Assembly: GCA_016845065.1 (NCBI GenBank) | Contig: JAERTG010000032.1 | Coordinates: forward strand, 106,427-170,426 | Direction: 5' to 3' | DNA length: 64,000 nucleotides | Source: Fidelibacterota bacterium | GTDB lineage: Bacteria; Fidelibacterota; UBA8477; JABMPR01 | Shown: in pieces, positions 9,564-18,563 of the stretch | Position numbering within the stretch: position 1 is the first letter of the stretch | Layout: each line of letters starts with the position of its first letter | Notes under the pieces: generated by a model | Database searches by the model: none | Told to the model about the DNA's origin: nothing | Seen by the model: only the letters and a program-made list of their open reading frames with translations | Program-made: the position numbers and the translations under genes

Positions 9564-10655
9564 TTACACGTCCAAGCCCAATGATAACTGGCCATGTGGT
9601 TCACTGAAATGTGAACCACCCACACCTAATAGTCGAAGTGGTTCACCAGGCATCCAGTTTTTTACGAGTAATTTCCGAGCAATCCTATAAATCTCTAAAC
9701 CTTCATCCAGCGGCTCTAAGACAGTATGTTGTCTGGTAAAGGTTGAAAAATCGGCGTAGCGTAATTTCAGGGTAATGGTCGCGGCCATAAATTTTTTCTT
9801 TTTGAGTTGTTCCCCAACTTTGAAACTCAATTTCTCTACAATCTCCAACAGCTCAGATTGCTCTTCAATGTTTTTAGAGAACGTTCGTTCCGTGCTGATG
9901 GATTTGGTTTCATGATCTTCATGGACGGGTCGATCATCAATACCCTTTGACCAGCGACTCATGGCCCCACCCAGTTTTCCGAATCTCTGCTTCAGGACAT
10001 CTTCTTTGATAACTGACATGTCTGCAATGGTATAGATCCCAAATTTTGAGAGACGTTCATTTGCTTTTGGACCGATGCCTGGGATTTTCATTACTGGAAG
10101 GGGTCCTAAAAAATCGATTTCCATGCCTGGAGACACCACAGTAAGCCCATTGGGTTTCTGAAAATCAGAGGCTATTTTAGCAATCATCTTATTGGTGGCA
10201 ACCCCGACAGATGCAGAAAGGCCAATGTCTCTTGATATTCTCATCTGGATTTTTCGGGCAATGTCGGTCACTTCAATCCATTGATCGACTTCATCGCTCA
10301 GGTCCAGATACGCCTCATCAATACTGACCTGTTGGATGATAGGTGATTCTGCTCTCAGAATACCCATAATGACTTTGGAATACATGCGATATAGACCATG
10401 CTGTGATGAAATTACAACGAGATCTTTACACCTGCGACTTGCCTCAATCATTGGCATCGCAGAATGAATTCCATATTTCCGGGCAGGGTATGATGCTGCT
10501 GCTACAACCCCCCTGTTCTCGCTTCGTCCACCAACCACTACGGGCTTGCCCTCAAGTGAGGGATCTCTTAGAACTTCAACTGAGCAAAAGAAGGCATCTA
10601 GATCCAGATGTATAATGGCACGGGGTTTATTGGTATAGGGTTGGGGGTTCAGCAT
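9564..10655 (-). CDS. dinB: DNA polymerase IV (Y-family translesion polymerase)
   Basis: A 363-residue Y-family polymerase. The N-terminal palm motif IIHLDLDAFFCSVE and the second catalytic motif SIDEAYLDLS carry the metal-binding acidic residues. Then come the thumb helix-hairpin-helix (MKIPGIGPKANERL) and the little-finger domain (ETKSISTERTFSKN). The far C-terminus (PHGQLSLGLDV) could serve as a clamp-binding peptide, which is an inference. It bypasses damaged bases with low fidelity. No LexA-like operator was recognised upstream. Confidence 0.93.
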   Translation of the reverse strand: MLNPQPYTNKPRAIIHLDLDAFFCSVEVLRDPSLEGKPVVVGGRSENRGVVAAASYPARKYGIHSAMPMIEASRRCKDLVVISSQHGLYRMYSKVIMGILRAESPIIQQVSIDEAYLDLSDEVDQWIEVTDIARKIQMRISRDIGLSASVGVATNKMIAKIASDFQKPNGLTVVSPGMEIDFLGPLPVMKIPGIGPKANERLSKFGIYTIADMSVIKEDVLKQRFGKLGGAMSRWSKGIDDRPVHEDHETKSISTERTFSKNIEEQSELLEIVEKLSFKVGEQLKKKKFMAATITLKLRYADFSTFTRQHTVLEPLDEGLEIYRIARKLLVKNWMPGEPLRLLGVGGSHFSEPHGQLSLGLDV

Positions 10656-10698
10656 CCTTCAATTTAGGATGATACATTGTACCTATATATGGTAATAT

Positions 10699-12051
10699 CT
10701 ATTTGAAATTAACGTTCAACCCAATGCCTGGTATGAGCTCAACCTTATCATCCGATCCAACAGTTGGTATCACCGTTGGCAATAACGACATTTTGGTGGA
10801 TCCATTCTGCGCCAGGCTACCATCTGGTTTGACATCCAAAATTTTACGAGTAAACCAGGTACCAACACCATACCCGGCAAGCGCCATGGACAGCATTGGT
10901 TCCTTATCCCTTACATCCAGGAGAATTGCAGAACCAAAACCGAAAGCCGTACCTGAGGCGGATCCCAAGAGCATGAGTGTAGATTGCCCAAAAGTAAAGT
11001 CATCCTTCTGGATATAGTGATCATAAGCGAACACACTACCTATAGCTCCCAGACCAGCCACCATGAAAAATGTATCCTCGTCCCCATCATCAAATAGAAT
11101 GGATTGGATCATCATGGTATTGATGTAACCAAAACCCCAGCCTTGCATCAAGATGAGCGCATCTCCAAAAGTATATTGCTTGTTTTTGGTAATCTTGTAT
11201 CCGTAATAGGCACCAAGCGGATAAGCAATTAGTTCTGTAATGGTCTTGCGCTTCTCCCAACGATCTATTTCCTCCTGGCAGGGACTACTGTCGCTATATG
11301 GCCAGGTATCACAATCAACTGTATACCGAGGATAATCAAACATGGCATTGTATATCAATCGGGAAGTCACACCAGCTACACCTGTCCACATGGTCCAGGC
11401 CCAGGCTTGTCCATTGGTGGGTTCATACATGTCGAACAGATACTCACCTCCATAATGTCCTATGGGAACAGAGGCCATGAGCATCCACATCCACAGTGTT
11501 TCCGGATCCTGACCATATCTATCTTCACCATCTGGATATGCTTCCAGATCCAATAGCGTATTTAATCCCAAGCCATAACGAAAGGCCAGAAGTGAACCAT
11601 ACCGCATCATCTGGGTTCGGGCATGGGTCATTTCCATATCCCTGGTATATTTATGAGTTAAATAAAACGCACCACCTGCTGAAACCATTACCCCTCCTAC
11701 AAACCAACGGCCATCTTCAGCATGGAGGACATAAGGAATACCCCATCCATACAGGCCTGAACCAATCACTATATTTTGCAGCACGAGTGGCCAGCGGCCT
11801 GACTGATCCAGGGGTTTGCCTAAAAGGGGTGTCCAGCTTTGTTCCCAAACTCTGCTACTGTCGGAGGAGAGAAGTAGTGATTCAACCATAATATCAAGAA
11901 GCACGCGTTCGTCTACAGTAATTTTCCCGTCGGAATTAGCAGCCTCCCAAGCCTTTTTGTATGAGGATTGGATATTCAGAGAATCCAGCTTCTGAGCAAG
12001 TATCTCACCTGATAATAAAAGTAGTACTAATAGGATAAGCATTGATTTCAT
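10699..12051 (-). CDS. Membrane/envelope protein of unknown function
   Basis: I chose the ATG at 12051 because a strong GGAGG ribosome-binding site sits just upstream (around 12056-12060) and because it gives a signal peptide (MKSMLILLVLLLLSG, cleavage near EILAQ). The frame extends 25 residues further upstream without such support. The mature protein of about 430 residues is rich in Gly, Tyr and Trp with several moderately hydrophobic stretches (for example LMLLGSASGTAFGFGSAILL). It ends in a segment with beta-barrel character (VELIPGIGLNVNF), terminating in Phe-Lys. This suggests an outer-membrane or envelope protein. No family recognised. Confidence 0.7.
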   Translation of the reverse strand: MKSMLILLVLLLLSGEILAQKLDSLNIQSSYKKAWEAANSDGKITVDERVLLDIMVESLLLSSDSSRVWEQSWTPLLGKPLDQSGRWPLVLQNIVIGSGLYGWGIPYVLHAEDGRWFVGGVMVSAGGAFYLTHKYTRDMEMTHARTQMMRYGSLLAFRYGLGLNTLLDLEAYPDGEDRYGQDPETLWMWMLMASVPIGHYGGEYLFDMYEPTNGQAWAWTMWTGVAGVTSRLIYNAMFDYPRYTVDCDTWPYSDSSPCQEEIDRWEKRKTITELIAYPLGAYYGYKITKNKQYTFGDALILMQGWGFGYINTMMIQSILFDDGDEDTFFMVAGLGAIGSVFAYDHYIQKDDFTFGQSTLMLLGSASGTAFGFGSAILLDVRDKEPMLSMALAGYGVGTWFTRKILDVKPDGSLAQNGSTKMSLLPTVIPTVGSDDKVELIPGIGLNVNFK

Positions 12052-12176
12052 AAACACCTCCGGGAGCTGCCAAAAGATAGTGATGATAACTAGTTCGGGA
12101 AGCACAATCGACAGTTGCTTAGGCAAGCCAGCCTATTTTGGAATAATATCGATTCATCGAATAAATGCTTTGCAAT

Positions 12177-12191
12177 TGAGACTTATTCGCA
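12177..12191. promoter_or_regulatory. Degenerate 7-1-7 Fur-like box
   Basis: TGAGACTTATTCGCA resembles a 7-1-7 iron-box of the TGAGAAT-N-ATTCTCA type, with 4 of 7 dyad positions kept. It lies about 50 bases upstream of the porin start. This is weak on its own; a much better Fur box is found at 51825. Confidence 0.3.
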
Positions 12192-12197
12192 TTAGTA

Positions 12198-12220
12198 TGT
12201 TTGCTTGTTGATAGCAAACA
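12198..12220. promoter_or_regulatory. Perfect 8-bp inverted repeat upstream of the porin operon
   Basis: TGTTTGCT and AGCAAACA form a perfect inverted repeat with a 7-base centre, ending about 20 bases before the GTG start at 12241. It may be an operator or a leader hairpin next to the ribosome-binding site (AAGGA around 12225). Confidence 0.45.
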
Positions 12221-12240
12221 ATAAATAAGGATTCAATTGC

Positions 12241-13329
12241 GTGAAACTTAAAACACTTTTTCTAACGGCTACGATTGTCCTGGTCAATCAATCATTTGCA
12301 GCAGAAAATTTTGCCTTCGAAGATGATTTTTTTGAACCTAAAACAACTATCGGTGGTTATGGTGAATTGCACTATAACAATGTGACCAAGGGAGATAATC
12401 CAACGACACGAACTTTAGATTTTCATCGCTTTGTGATGTTCTACTCACATTCCTGGACAGAGCATTGGTCATTTAAAGCTGAACTAGAACTTGAGCACAA
12501 TTTTGTGAAGAGTGGCCAAGGCGAGCTTGAGTTGGAGCAAGCATTTATTAACTACCACCATTCAGCTCCTTTTGGATTTCAAGTTGGGGTCGTCCTGCCT
12601 TCGATAGGATTACTCAATGAAAATCATGAGCCACCACTGTTCTTGAGTGTTGAGCGACCAGATTATGCAAAATATATAATACCCACTACCTGGTTTGGAA
12701 ATGGTCTATCAATCTACGGACGCGTCAGCTCCTTTGACTACAAACTCACAATAATGGAAGGACTGGATGCTAATAAGATATCTTCGGCTAGTGGTATACG
12801 CAGCGGCCGATTAAAGGGCTATAAATCTTCTGCAGATGAATTGCTGTATACCGCGCGCCTAAACTATCTTGGTCTACCTGGAGTCAGGACAGGTTTGTCA
12901 GTTACCTCGACGAAAGCGATGGGCGATGGTGTCCAGATAGATATTCCTCTCAACATAATTGAGGTCCACACCCAGATTGACAAGTTTAATGTTATTGCTG
13001 TTTTTGAATACGGGACGATCACATACGGAGAAGGCAATCTAGAAGCCTCAAGGGGGCATTATGCTGACCTAGGCTATAACCTTGCTCCACTGTTAAATTT
13101 GAAAGGTGACCTGATTCCATGGGGGCGTATATCAAGTTACAACACAGCCGCTGCAACCAAAATTGGCGGTGACGAAATTAGTGAGTATGACTATTCGAAA
13201 TGTGTGGCTGGTCTGACAATCAAACCAATCGACCAAGTGAGTTTCAAGCTAGACTACAGCATTAAAACTAATGCGCTTTCTGAAGAGGAAACTACTGCCA
13301 TTAATATTGGCGCAGGCTACCAGTTCTAA
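12241..13329 (+). CDS. Outer-membrane porin-like beta-barrel protein
   Basis: A 362-residue protein with a GTG start, supported by an AAGGA ribosome-binding site, and a signal peptide (cut after NQSFA). The mature part begins with an acidic stretch and then TIGGYGELHYNN, a phrase typical of phosphate-selective/OprP-like porin families. It continues as alternating beta strands with aromatic girdles and ends in Phe (GAGYQF), the normal C-terminal signal of outer-membrane barrels. It is followed by an FMN-binding protein and a small membrane protein on the same strand. This suggests a cell-surface route for a substrate that is reduced or sensed by the flavoprotein. Substrate unknown. Confidence 0.75.
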   Translation: MKLKTLFLTATIVLVNQSFAAENFAFEDDFFEPKTTIGGYGELHYNNVTKGDNPTTRTLDFHRFVMFYSHSWTEHWSFKAELELEHNFVKSGQGELELEQAFINYHHSAPFGFQVGVVLPSIGLLNENHEPPLFLSVERPDYAKYIIPTTWFGNGLSIYGRVSSFDYKLTIMEGLDANKISSASGIRSGRLKGYKSSADELLYTARLNYLGLPGVRTGLSVTSTKAMGDGVQIDIPLNIIEVHTQIDKFNVIAVFEYGTITYGEGNLEASRGHYADLGYNLAPLLNLKGDLIPWGRISSYNTAAATKIGGDEISEYDYSKCVAGLTIKPIDQVSFKLDYSIKTNALSEEETTAINIGAGYQF

Positions 13330-13393
13330 TGTGCAACTTTGCTGGTGGATATAGGATTGTTGATTGCTTGAGTACTATTCCAGGATAGGCAAT

Positions 13394-13954
13394 ATGAGAT
13401 TGGTAGTAGCTATTGTGCTACTCCTTTCTCCATGGCTTTACTCTGACTCAATTCAGAAAACGAGTGAACTCATGCTGTCACAATATTTTGGCAATGAGGT
13501 TAAAACTGTATTTTCTTATTTCGTAATTCCACCAGAGTTAAAGAATCGAGTTGAGCATAATGCAAAGCAACGGTTTTTTAAAGATAAAATATACTATTGG
13601 AAAATCTCAAATAGTGATAGTACGATTGGCTTTGCTCTACTTGACAATGTAATGGGCAAAGCCATGCCTATCACCCTGCTAGTAGTATTCGATGCAAATG
13701 GTCATACGATAAATACTGATATCATTAAATATCGTGAATCTATTGGTGGCGAGGTATCTAATCCCAGGTGGTTAAAGCAATTTAATGGGCTAAGTCAGAG
13801 AGAGATTATGGATCCCAATATCCGAATTGATGGAATAAGCGGGGCTACGATTTCAGTTAATGCTGTATCAAAGGGCATTAAGAAGCTTTGCTTACTCTTT
13901 CCAGATGTCAAAAAATATTCGATTTCAAAGGAAAGTGAGAACCCTCATGAATAG
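13394..13954 (+). CDS. Secreted FMN-binding domain protein (RnfG/NqrC-like flavinylation motif)
   Basis: I start it at the ATG at 13394, which gives a clean signal peptide (MRLVVAIVLLLSPWLYS); an upstream in-frame TTG is possible. The product is about 186 residues. The C-terminal half carries RIDGISGATIS, the D-x-x-SGAT-S/T motif on which ApbE-type transferases attach FMN covalently to threonine in NqrC/RnfG and related proteins. The family thus predicts an extracytoplasmic one-electron carrier. It lies between an outer-membrane porin and a four-helix membrane protein whose ATG overlaps its stop codon. No apbE gene is in the window. The electron donor and acceptor are unknown. Confidence 0.8.
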   Translation: MRLVVAIVLLLSPWLYSDSIQKTSELMLSQYFGNEVKTVFSYFVIPPELKNRVEHNAKQRFFKDKIYYWKISNSDSTIGFALLDNVMGKAMPITLLVVFDANGHTINTDIIKYRESIGGEVSNPRWLKQFNGLSQREIMDPNIRIDGISGATISVNAVSKGIKKLCLLFPDVKKYSISKESENPHE

Positions 13955-14456
13955 CCTCCCAAAACTATTTGAGCTGTCTACCCCCATTAAAAAGGTGCTA
14001 CTCGCTTTTCTTCTTTTACAACTTTCAGGTGTGCTGTTTGGACTTGGTACCTTATTTGTTACAACTGAGTTATCTGTAACTGGGACAACGACACATTATC
14101 GTGGAGATCCTCCTCCCAAGGATGACTTTGAAATTCAAGATAATTTTGAAAAACCACTTTCAGAATTGCTTCTCACTACCCACAACCACCTCCTTGGTTT
14201 CTCATTCATATTTGCTTTGCTCGTACCCATCTTTTACTTATCAAGTATCATTTCTGGTCCACTTAAAAACTTTTTAATGATTGAGCCATTTGTCTCTGTA
14301 CTGATCACATTCGTATCTATATGGGGACTAAGATTTATTAGTTCACAATTTGTTTTTCTCACAATGCTATTCGGATTGCTCACATATGCTACTTACTTTG
14401 TGTTGGTGGGAATGATTGGATTTGAGCTGGTTTTCAAAACAGAGGATGATAACTAG
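13947..14456 (+). CDS. Four-helix inner-membrane protein next to FMN-binding protein
   Basis: The ATG at 13947 overlaps the stop of the FMN-binding gene, so I prefer it to the longer reading from 13860. The product is 169 residues, with an N-terminal hydrophobic helix (about 18-40), a ~45-residue polar periplasmic loop (TTHYRGDPPPKDDFE), then three more helices. The loop-to-helix junction reads LLLTTHNHLLGFSF; these histidines could bind haem or metal. I do not recognise the family. Coupling to a flavinylated protein suggests it is the membrane electron donor or anchor of a small redox module. Confidence 0.7.
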   Translation: MNSLPKLFELSTPIKKVLLAFLLLQLSGVLFGLGTLFVTTELSVTGTTTHYRGDPPPKDDFEIQDNFEKPLSELLLTTHNHLLGFSFIFALLVPIFYLSSIISGPLKNFLMIEPFVSVLITFVSIWGLRFISSQFVFLTMLFGLLTYATYFVLVGMIGFELVFKTEDDN

Positions 14457-14474
14457 GTTCAATCATTCAGGTAA

Positions 14475-14942
14475 TCATTTTTTCTTCCAGTACTCACGTA
14501 ACAGTTCGAATACCCAAGGTGGCTGCTTTGAATCCTGTGGCATAAACTCCCGATAAATGGGTTTGATATCCAGAACCGGCGAACCGTCCACAGCATCCAG
14601 CCCCTGAACTCTTAGGGTACCGCCATCGACATTTAAAATCTTAGCTGTACTCAAACCAATCGGATTGGGATGATATGAAGAACGCTGGGCTAGCAATCCC
14701 ATTTTGGGCCAATCTTGATTGTTTCGGGGATGACGGCAATCTGGAATTTTTTGATCAGCCTGATTGCGGTGAAAAATGAAAACGATCTCCACATGAGAAA
14801 AGCTTTCAAGGCCTTTAAACAATTCACTGGAGAGGTCATCCCTGAGACGGATTTCTGATACGACTTCTCCCCAATCATCATCCCTTAGATCATCACGATT
14901 GTTTGTGACATAGGCAATGGGGGTAAATTCGTATTTTTCCAT
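14475..14942 (-). CDS. trmO: tRNA (N6-threonylcarbamoyladenosine-37) N6-methyltransferase TrmO
   Basis: A 155-residue TsaA/UPF0066-fold protein. It begins with the family opening F-x-PIAYVTNN and contains the signature around LLAQRSSYHPNPIGLSTAKI, where the Arg-Ser and Pro-Asn-Pro-Ile-Gly segment forms the S-adenosylmethionine site. The segment LDAVDGSPVLDIKPI is also family-typical. TrmO methylates t6A37 in ACY-decoding tRNA-Thr. The protein is near the minimal domain length, without the extended C-terminal domain of E. coli TrmO. It follows the M1 peptidase by about 10 bases on the same strand. Confidence 0.85.
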   Translation of the reverse strand: MEKYEFTPIAYVTNNRDDLRDDDWGEVVSEIRLRDDLSSELFKGLESFSHVEIVFIFHRNQADQKIPDCRHPRNNQDWPKMGLLAQRSSYHPNPIGLSTAKILNVDGGTLRVQGLDAVDGSPVLDIKPIYREFMPQDSKQPPWVFELLREYWKKK

Positions 14943-14951
14943 ATCTCCTAA

Positions 14952-16940
14952 CTATCTCACAAGAAGTAGCTTTGTAATGGCTGTTCGAGTTTCTGTCTCG
15001 AGACGACACATGTAGACACCTGTTGCTACAAGCTTGCCATCCATATCCTCACCATTCCAGGTAACCTGATATCGTCCACCGGGTTGCGATACATTTAATA
15101 ATTGAACCACGTCGCGCCCCTGGATATCTACAATGCTCATGCGCACATATGATGGCCCATCCAAAGTGTATGGGATGGTAGTTGATGGGTTAAATGGATT
15201 GGGATAATTTTGTTCAAGGGAGAATATTTCAGGCGTTTCAGGTCCATCCTCCACCAGACCAACCACATAAGAGGTTGTTTTCAATATCCAATTATCCGGA
15301 TCCATAACCAGATTTGTGACTATTTCTCCTGGTGGAATCTGAAAATTGAAGGTCATAAAGTCTTCATTGATCCTTAATACGGTATCTATTACAGAGCCTG
15401 TTGTTGTTATGCGAAAATCTACTGGCATATCAAAGGTAAGGCTCGACTGAATGACCTGAACCAGAAGATTATCACCTGTTTGAGCCCGATAATTCTGATA
15501 GCGTGGATAACTAGGACCGTAGATCCATTGCTGGAAAAAATTATTCAAATCCAAACCTGTAACTTCCTCACACACCATCTGAAACTGTTCTGTTGTTGCA
15601 GTACCATATTTTAGTTCGGGGTCATTTGCATAGGTTTGGAGTATTTCAAAAAAGGTTTCATCTCCAACCATATGGCGCAGCATGTGTAAAACCCAAGCCC
15701 CCTTGTTATAAGATAGCCACCAGTCAAATATGTTGTCATCCTCAGTATCTTCCACATAAATGGTACCGCTTTGTCGATCCAATCTTTTCGCGTCATCCAT
15801 TTTCTGATGATAGGCAGCTATACCATATCTGTGCTCCCACCATAGTGCTTCTGCGTAGCGGGCGAAACCTTCATTAAGCCATATATGATGATAGCTATGG
15901 CAAGTGATCATATCTCCATACCACATATGGCACAGCTCATGAGCAACCCTTCTTTCAGTTGGATCTCCCATTGAGGTCAGGGTCTGGTGCTCCATCCCAT
16001 AACTTTCCCCCCACTCTGCATGGCCATATTTTTCATCCATAAAGGGATAAGGACCAAACTGATCCGCATAGAGCGTGATCATATCTGGAACTAGACGATA
16101 GTTGTCGGTCATATATGATGGCTCCGGATTATCAGGATGACTATAGGTGTAAAACATTATGGGGAGTGTATCATTATTGGCATCTATATACTCATCACCC
16201 CATACATAAAATTCATAAATAGACAAGGATACGAGATAGGTTGCAATCGGGTGTCCAACATGCCAGTGCCAGGTCTTGGTTCCATCTCCATTATTGATTT
16301 CCGATATGAGACGACCATTGGATGCGACTGTCATATGATCTGCAATGGTCACAACCATATCCAGGGAGTCAGGTTTGTCTCTGGGAAAATCCACAGATGG
16401 CCACCAATCCCTTGCATCATAGGGTTGAGAGTTTGTCCAGATTGCACGCTGTCCAAATTCATAATCCCAGTTGAATCCCTGGTTGTCCTGATTCTCAGCT
16501 GGTCCACATTCTGAGAAAATATCCAGAGTGATTTGCTGACCAAGCACAAGGCTGTCAGGTGCTGAAATGCTGAGCAGCTCATCGTTATGTGAATAGGAAA
16601 CAGTATCGCCATCCATAATGACGGTATTCACTGTGATATCGCCCACCCCCAGGTTGCCAGTGGAGTAATCCAGTTCAATGGTGTCAAGGGTGGTGTCCAG
16701 CACTTCAAACCTGACAATAAATTCCTTTGACATGGATGACGTCGCGATATCCATGTCAAAGTTTAATCCATAATGCAGGATGTCCAATTTCTGCTGTTCA
16801 GAGGTGGGTTGAATGTCTCGGAACAAGTGATTCGTTTGTGCATGGCCACATGGCTTGTCTTCATCGATAAATGCATTTCCACTAAGAGAAATGACAATCC
16901 CCCCCAAGAATAGCAGTTGTCTTTTCCAGATAAATTTCAC
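14952..16940 (-). CDS. Secreted M1-family aminopeptidase with type IX-like sorting domain
   Basis: A 662-residue gluzincin. The zinc site is HELCH at residues 334-338 followed 18 residues later by Glu357 (NEGFA), the HEXXH-x18-E pattern of M1 peptidases. The substrate-binding GxMEN motif appears as YGMEHQ, with Asn replaced by His. An N-terminal signal peptide (MKFIWKRQLLFLGGIVISLSG) is present. Residues ~579-662 are a sorting domain starting YPNPFNPSTTI and ending in a basic strand, as in type IX secretion substrates. It probably releases N-terminal residues from peptides at the cell surface. Only 2 bases separate it from the upstream alkD gene, a functionally odd pairing. Confidence 0.88.
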   Translation of the reverse strand: MKFIWKRQLLFLGGIVISLSGNAFIDEDKPCGHAQTNHLFRDIQPTSEQQKLDILHYGLNFDMDIATSSMSKEFIVRFEVLDTTLDTIELDYSTGNLGVGDITVNTVIMDGDTVSYSHNDELLSISAPDSLVLGQQITLDIFSECGPAENQDNQGFNWDYEFGQRAIWTNSQPYDARDWWPSVDFPRDKPDSLDMVVTIADHMTVASNGRLISEINNGDGTKTWHWHVGHPIATYLVSLSIYEFYVWGDEYIDANNDTLPIMFYTYSHPDNPEPSYMTDNYRLVPDMITLYADQFGPYPFMDEKYGHAEWGESYGMEHQTLTSMGDPTERRVAHELCHMWYGDMITCHSYHHIWLNEGFARYAEALWWEHRYGIAAYHQKMDDAKRLDRQSGTIYVEDTEDDNIFDWWLSYNKGAWVLHMLRHMVGDETFFEILQTYANDPELKYGTATTEQFQMVCEEVTGLDLNNFFQQWIYGPSYPRYQNYRAQTGDNLLVQVIQSSLTFDMPVDFRITTTGSVIDTVLRINEDFMTFNFQIPPGEIVTNLVMDPDNWILKTTSYVVGLVEDGPETPEIFSLEQNYPNPFNPSTTIPYTLDGPSYVRMSIVDIQGRDVVQLLNVSQPGGRYQVTWNGEDMDGKLVATGVYMCRLETETRTAITKLLLVR

Positions 16941-16942
16941 GT

Positions 16943-17653
16943 CTATATCTCCCCTTTTAAATAAGCCTGCCGTTTCACTTCAGGAAATTTTTCGATGGCA
17001 TACCTCAGCATGGTTCTCGGCATGTTTTTATAATGTTTTTGCAGGAATGATTCTTCTGTGGGTTGACTTCGATTGCCCACCTCTCTCAGCATCCACCCAA
17101 CAGCCTTATGGATGAGGTCTTCATCATCATGGAGAAGCATCTCAGAGAGTTTAAGGGTATCTTGAAAATCATATTGTCGAATAAAATAGTAGGTGGCGAT
17201 TATAGCGATTCTACGCTCCCAGAGATCATCAGACCTGGCTAGCACCTCAAGATGTGACCTATCTTTATCAAATAGATTGTGCCCAACTATTTGAAGGGCT
17301 GAGCTATCCACAAGATCCCAATTATTGATATAGGCGACATTGTCGAGATAATGCTTATATATCTGAAGTTTATCTGCTGAGGTCGCTCGGTTATATAGAT
17401 TTACTAACAGGAATAAGGCTGTGAGACGAGTTTCGTGATACTTGGAATGAAGCAATTCAAGTGCATCCTGCAGTGTCGCTTGTTTATATTTTTTCGCCAT
17501 GGCCCTTAGGCGGGGGACTCGAATACCTAGAAAGATATCGCCTTCGCCATATTCCCCCTTCCCTGTTTTGAAAAAACGCTGGGAATGGCTGGCCCTTTCC
17601 GAATCACCCATTTCCAGTAATTCTCTGAGTATTTGATCTGAAAGGTTAGACAT
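16943..17653 (-). CDS. alkD: AlkD-like DNA alkylation repair glycosylase
   Basis: A 236-residue all-helical protein of HEAT-like repeats. Family landmarks are FLGIRVPRLRAMAKKY near residue 42, NNWDLVD near 110 (with the catalytic-region Asp), LWERRIAIIATYYFIR and KAVGWMLREVG near the end, followed by MPRTMLRYAIEKF. AlkD removes bulky or cationic N3- and N7-alkyl purines without base flipping. It lies 17 bases downstream of the HAD phosphatase gene and 2 bases upstream of the peptidase gene, so the three are likely co-transcribed. Confidence 0.88.
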   Translation of the reverse strand: MSNLSDQILRELLEMGDSERASHSQRFFKTGKGEYGEGDIFLGIRVPRLRAMAKKYKQATLQDALELLHSKYHETRLTALFLLVNLYNRATSADKLQIYKHYLDNVAYINNWDLVDSSALQIVGHNLFDKDRSHLEVLARSDDLWERRIAIIATYYFIRQYDFQDTLKLSEMLLHDDEDLIHKAVGWMLREVGNRSQPTEESFLQKHYKNMPRTMLRYAIEKFPEVKRQAYLKGEI

Positions 17654-17670
17654 TGATGATGATCCTACCC

Positions 17671-18336
17671 TTATATACTTGGCCAGTTTTGCTGCTTGGC
17701 AACCTTCGATAATCCTCTTGTAGGGTTCACAACAACAGGATTACTCACATGTCCCAAAAGCGGAATATCATTCTCTGAATTCCCATAGGCATATGATTGA
17801 GTGAAATCGATGCCGTGGTCTCTCGCCAAATCATTTGCCAGAGCTACTTTCGCCTCTCCAACACACACTTGTCCTTTTGGTTTTCCCGTAAGTATTCCAT
17901 GCTCATCTACCTCGAGGTGAGTACACAGCAAATGGTCTATACTTAGAGCTTCCATCACCGGTTTGAGATAGTAATCGATTGATCCTGTTACCAGTACTGT
18001 TTGATGCCCCTGTTCCTGATGCCACCGCAATTTCTTGGTTACTTCCACAGATAAATTAGGAGCGAGATGCTCATCATAAAATGGTTGGGCCGAGTCTATA
18101 AATGGTTGAAACTCACGACCCTTGTAAAAGCTTAGAAATGCCCGTGCCATGTATTGTTCGTCAACAAGCCCAAGCTTTTTGAGGAGTACACCAAGCAGCA
18201 ATTTCAATATAAATGTTTTTGAAAGGTATCCCTGTTCCTTGAGAACTTTGAATCCGATGGTAGCACTATCGACCGCTAACAGGGTTTCATCGAAATCAAA
18301 AAAGGCAGCGATAGGTGATGAGGATTCAGACTTCAT
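17671..18336 (-). CDS. HAD-IB family phosphatase (SerB-like)
   Basis: A 221-residue haloacid-dehalogenase superfamily hydrolase. Motif I is FFDFDETL near residue 14 (nucleophile Asp and general acid Asp). Motif II is VLVTGS near 117. Motif III/IV is AYGNSENDIPLL near 185, with the metal-binding Asp. The cap is of the helical C1 type (KGREFQPF region). Such proteins dephosphorylate phosphoserine or related small phosphates; the substrate cannot be set from sequence. It is the first clear gene of the leftward operon HAD-alkD-peptidase-trmO. Confidence 0.8.
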   Translation of the reverse strand: MKSESSSPIAAFFDFDETLLAVDSATIGFKVLKEQGYLSKTFILKLLLGVLLKKLGLVDEQYMARAFLSFYKGREFQPFIDSAQPFYDEHLAPNLSVEVTKKLRWHQEQGHQTVLVTGSIDYYLKPVMEALSIDHLLCTHLEVDEHGILTGKPKGQVCVGEAKVALANDLARDHGIDFTQSYAYGNSENDIPLLGHVSNPVVVNPTRGLSKVAKQQNWPSI

Positions 18337-18503
18337 AGTGTCTCTTCAGGTTTGGATAATTCCGCTTCAAACACTCTACCCACATTAGTGAATGTGTACA
18401 ATTTTACTTTGGTCACTTTTTTAACAGAATATTTGGTGATAAACAAGGACTTTAGATAGGCAAAATCCATCTTGATTAGTTTGTAACATTTACTAACTAA
18501 TGC

Positions 18504-18532
18504 TTGCGACACTTGTCTAGACATGTTATCAT
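18504..18532 (+). promoter_or_regulatory. Candidate promoter of pta-ackA operon
   Basis: A -35-like TTGCGA (18504-18509) and a -10-like TATCAT (18527-18532) are separated by 17 bases, about 30 bases before the pta start at 18564. A GAGG ribosome-binding site lies at 18553-18556. Confidence 0.4.
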
Positions 18533-18563
18533 ATTATCACAAATTGAACATCGAGGTTTTTCT

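Noticed and set aside
18333..18524. A 63-codon frame on the minus strand whose stop overlaps the HAD phosphatase start (ATGA)
   Set aside because: The overlap is suggestive, but the frame starts inside the pta promoter region, has no clear ribosome-binding site and no recognisable family.
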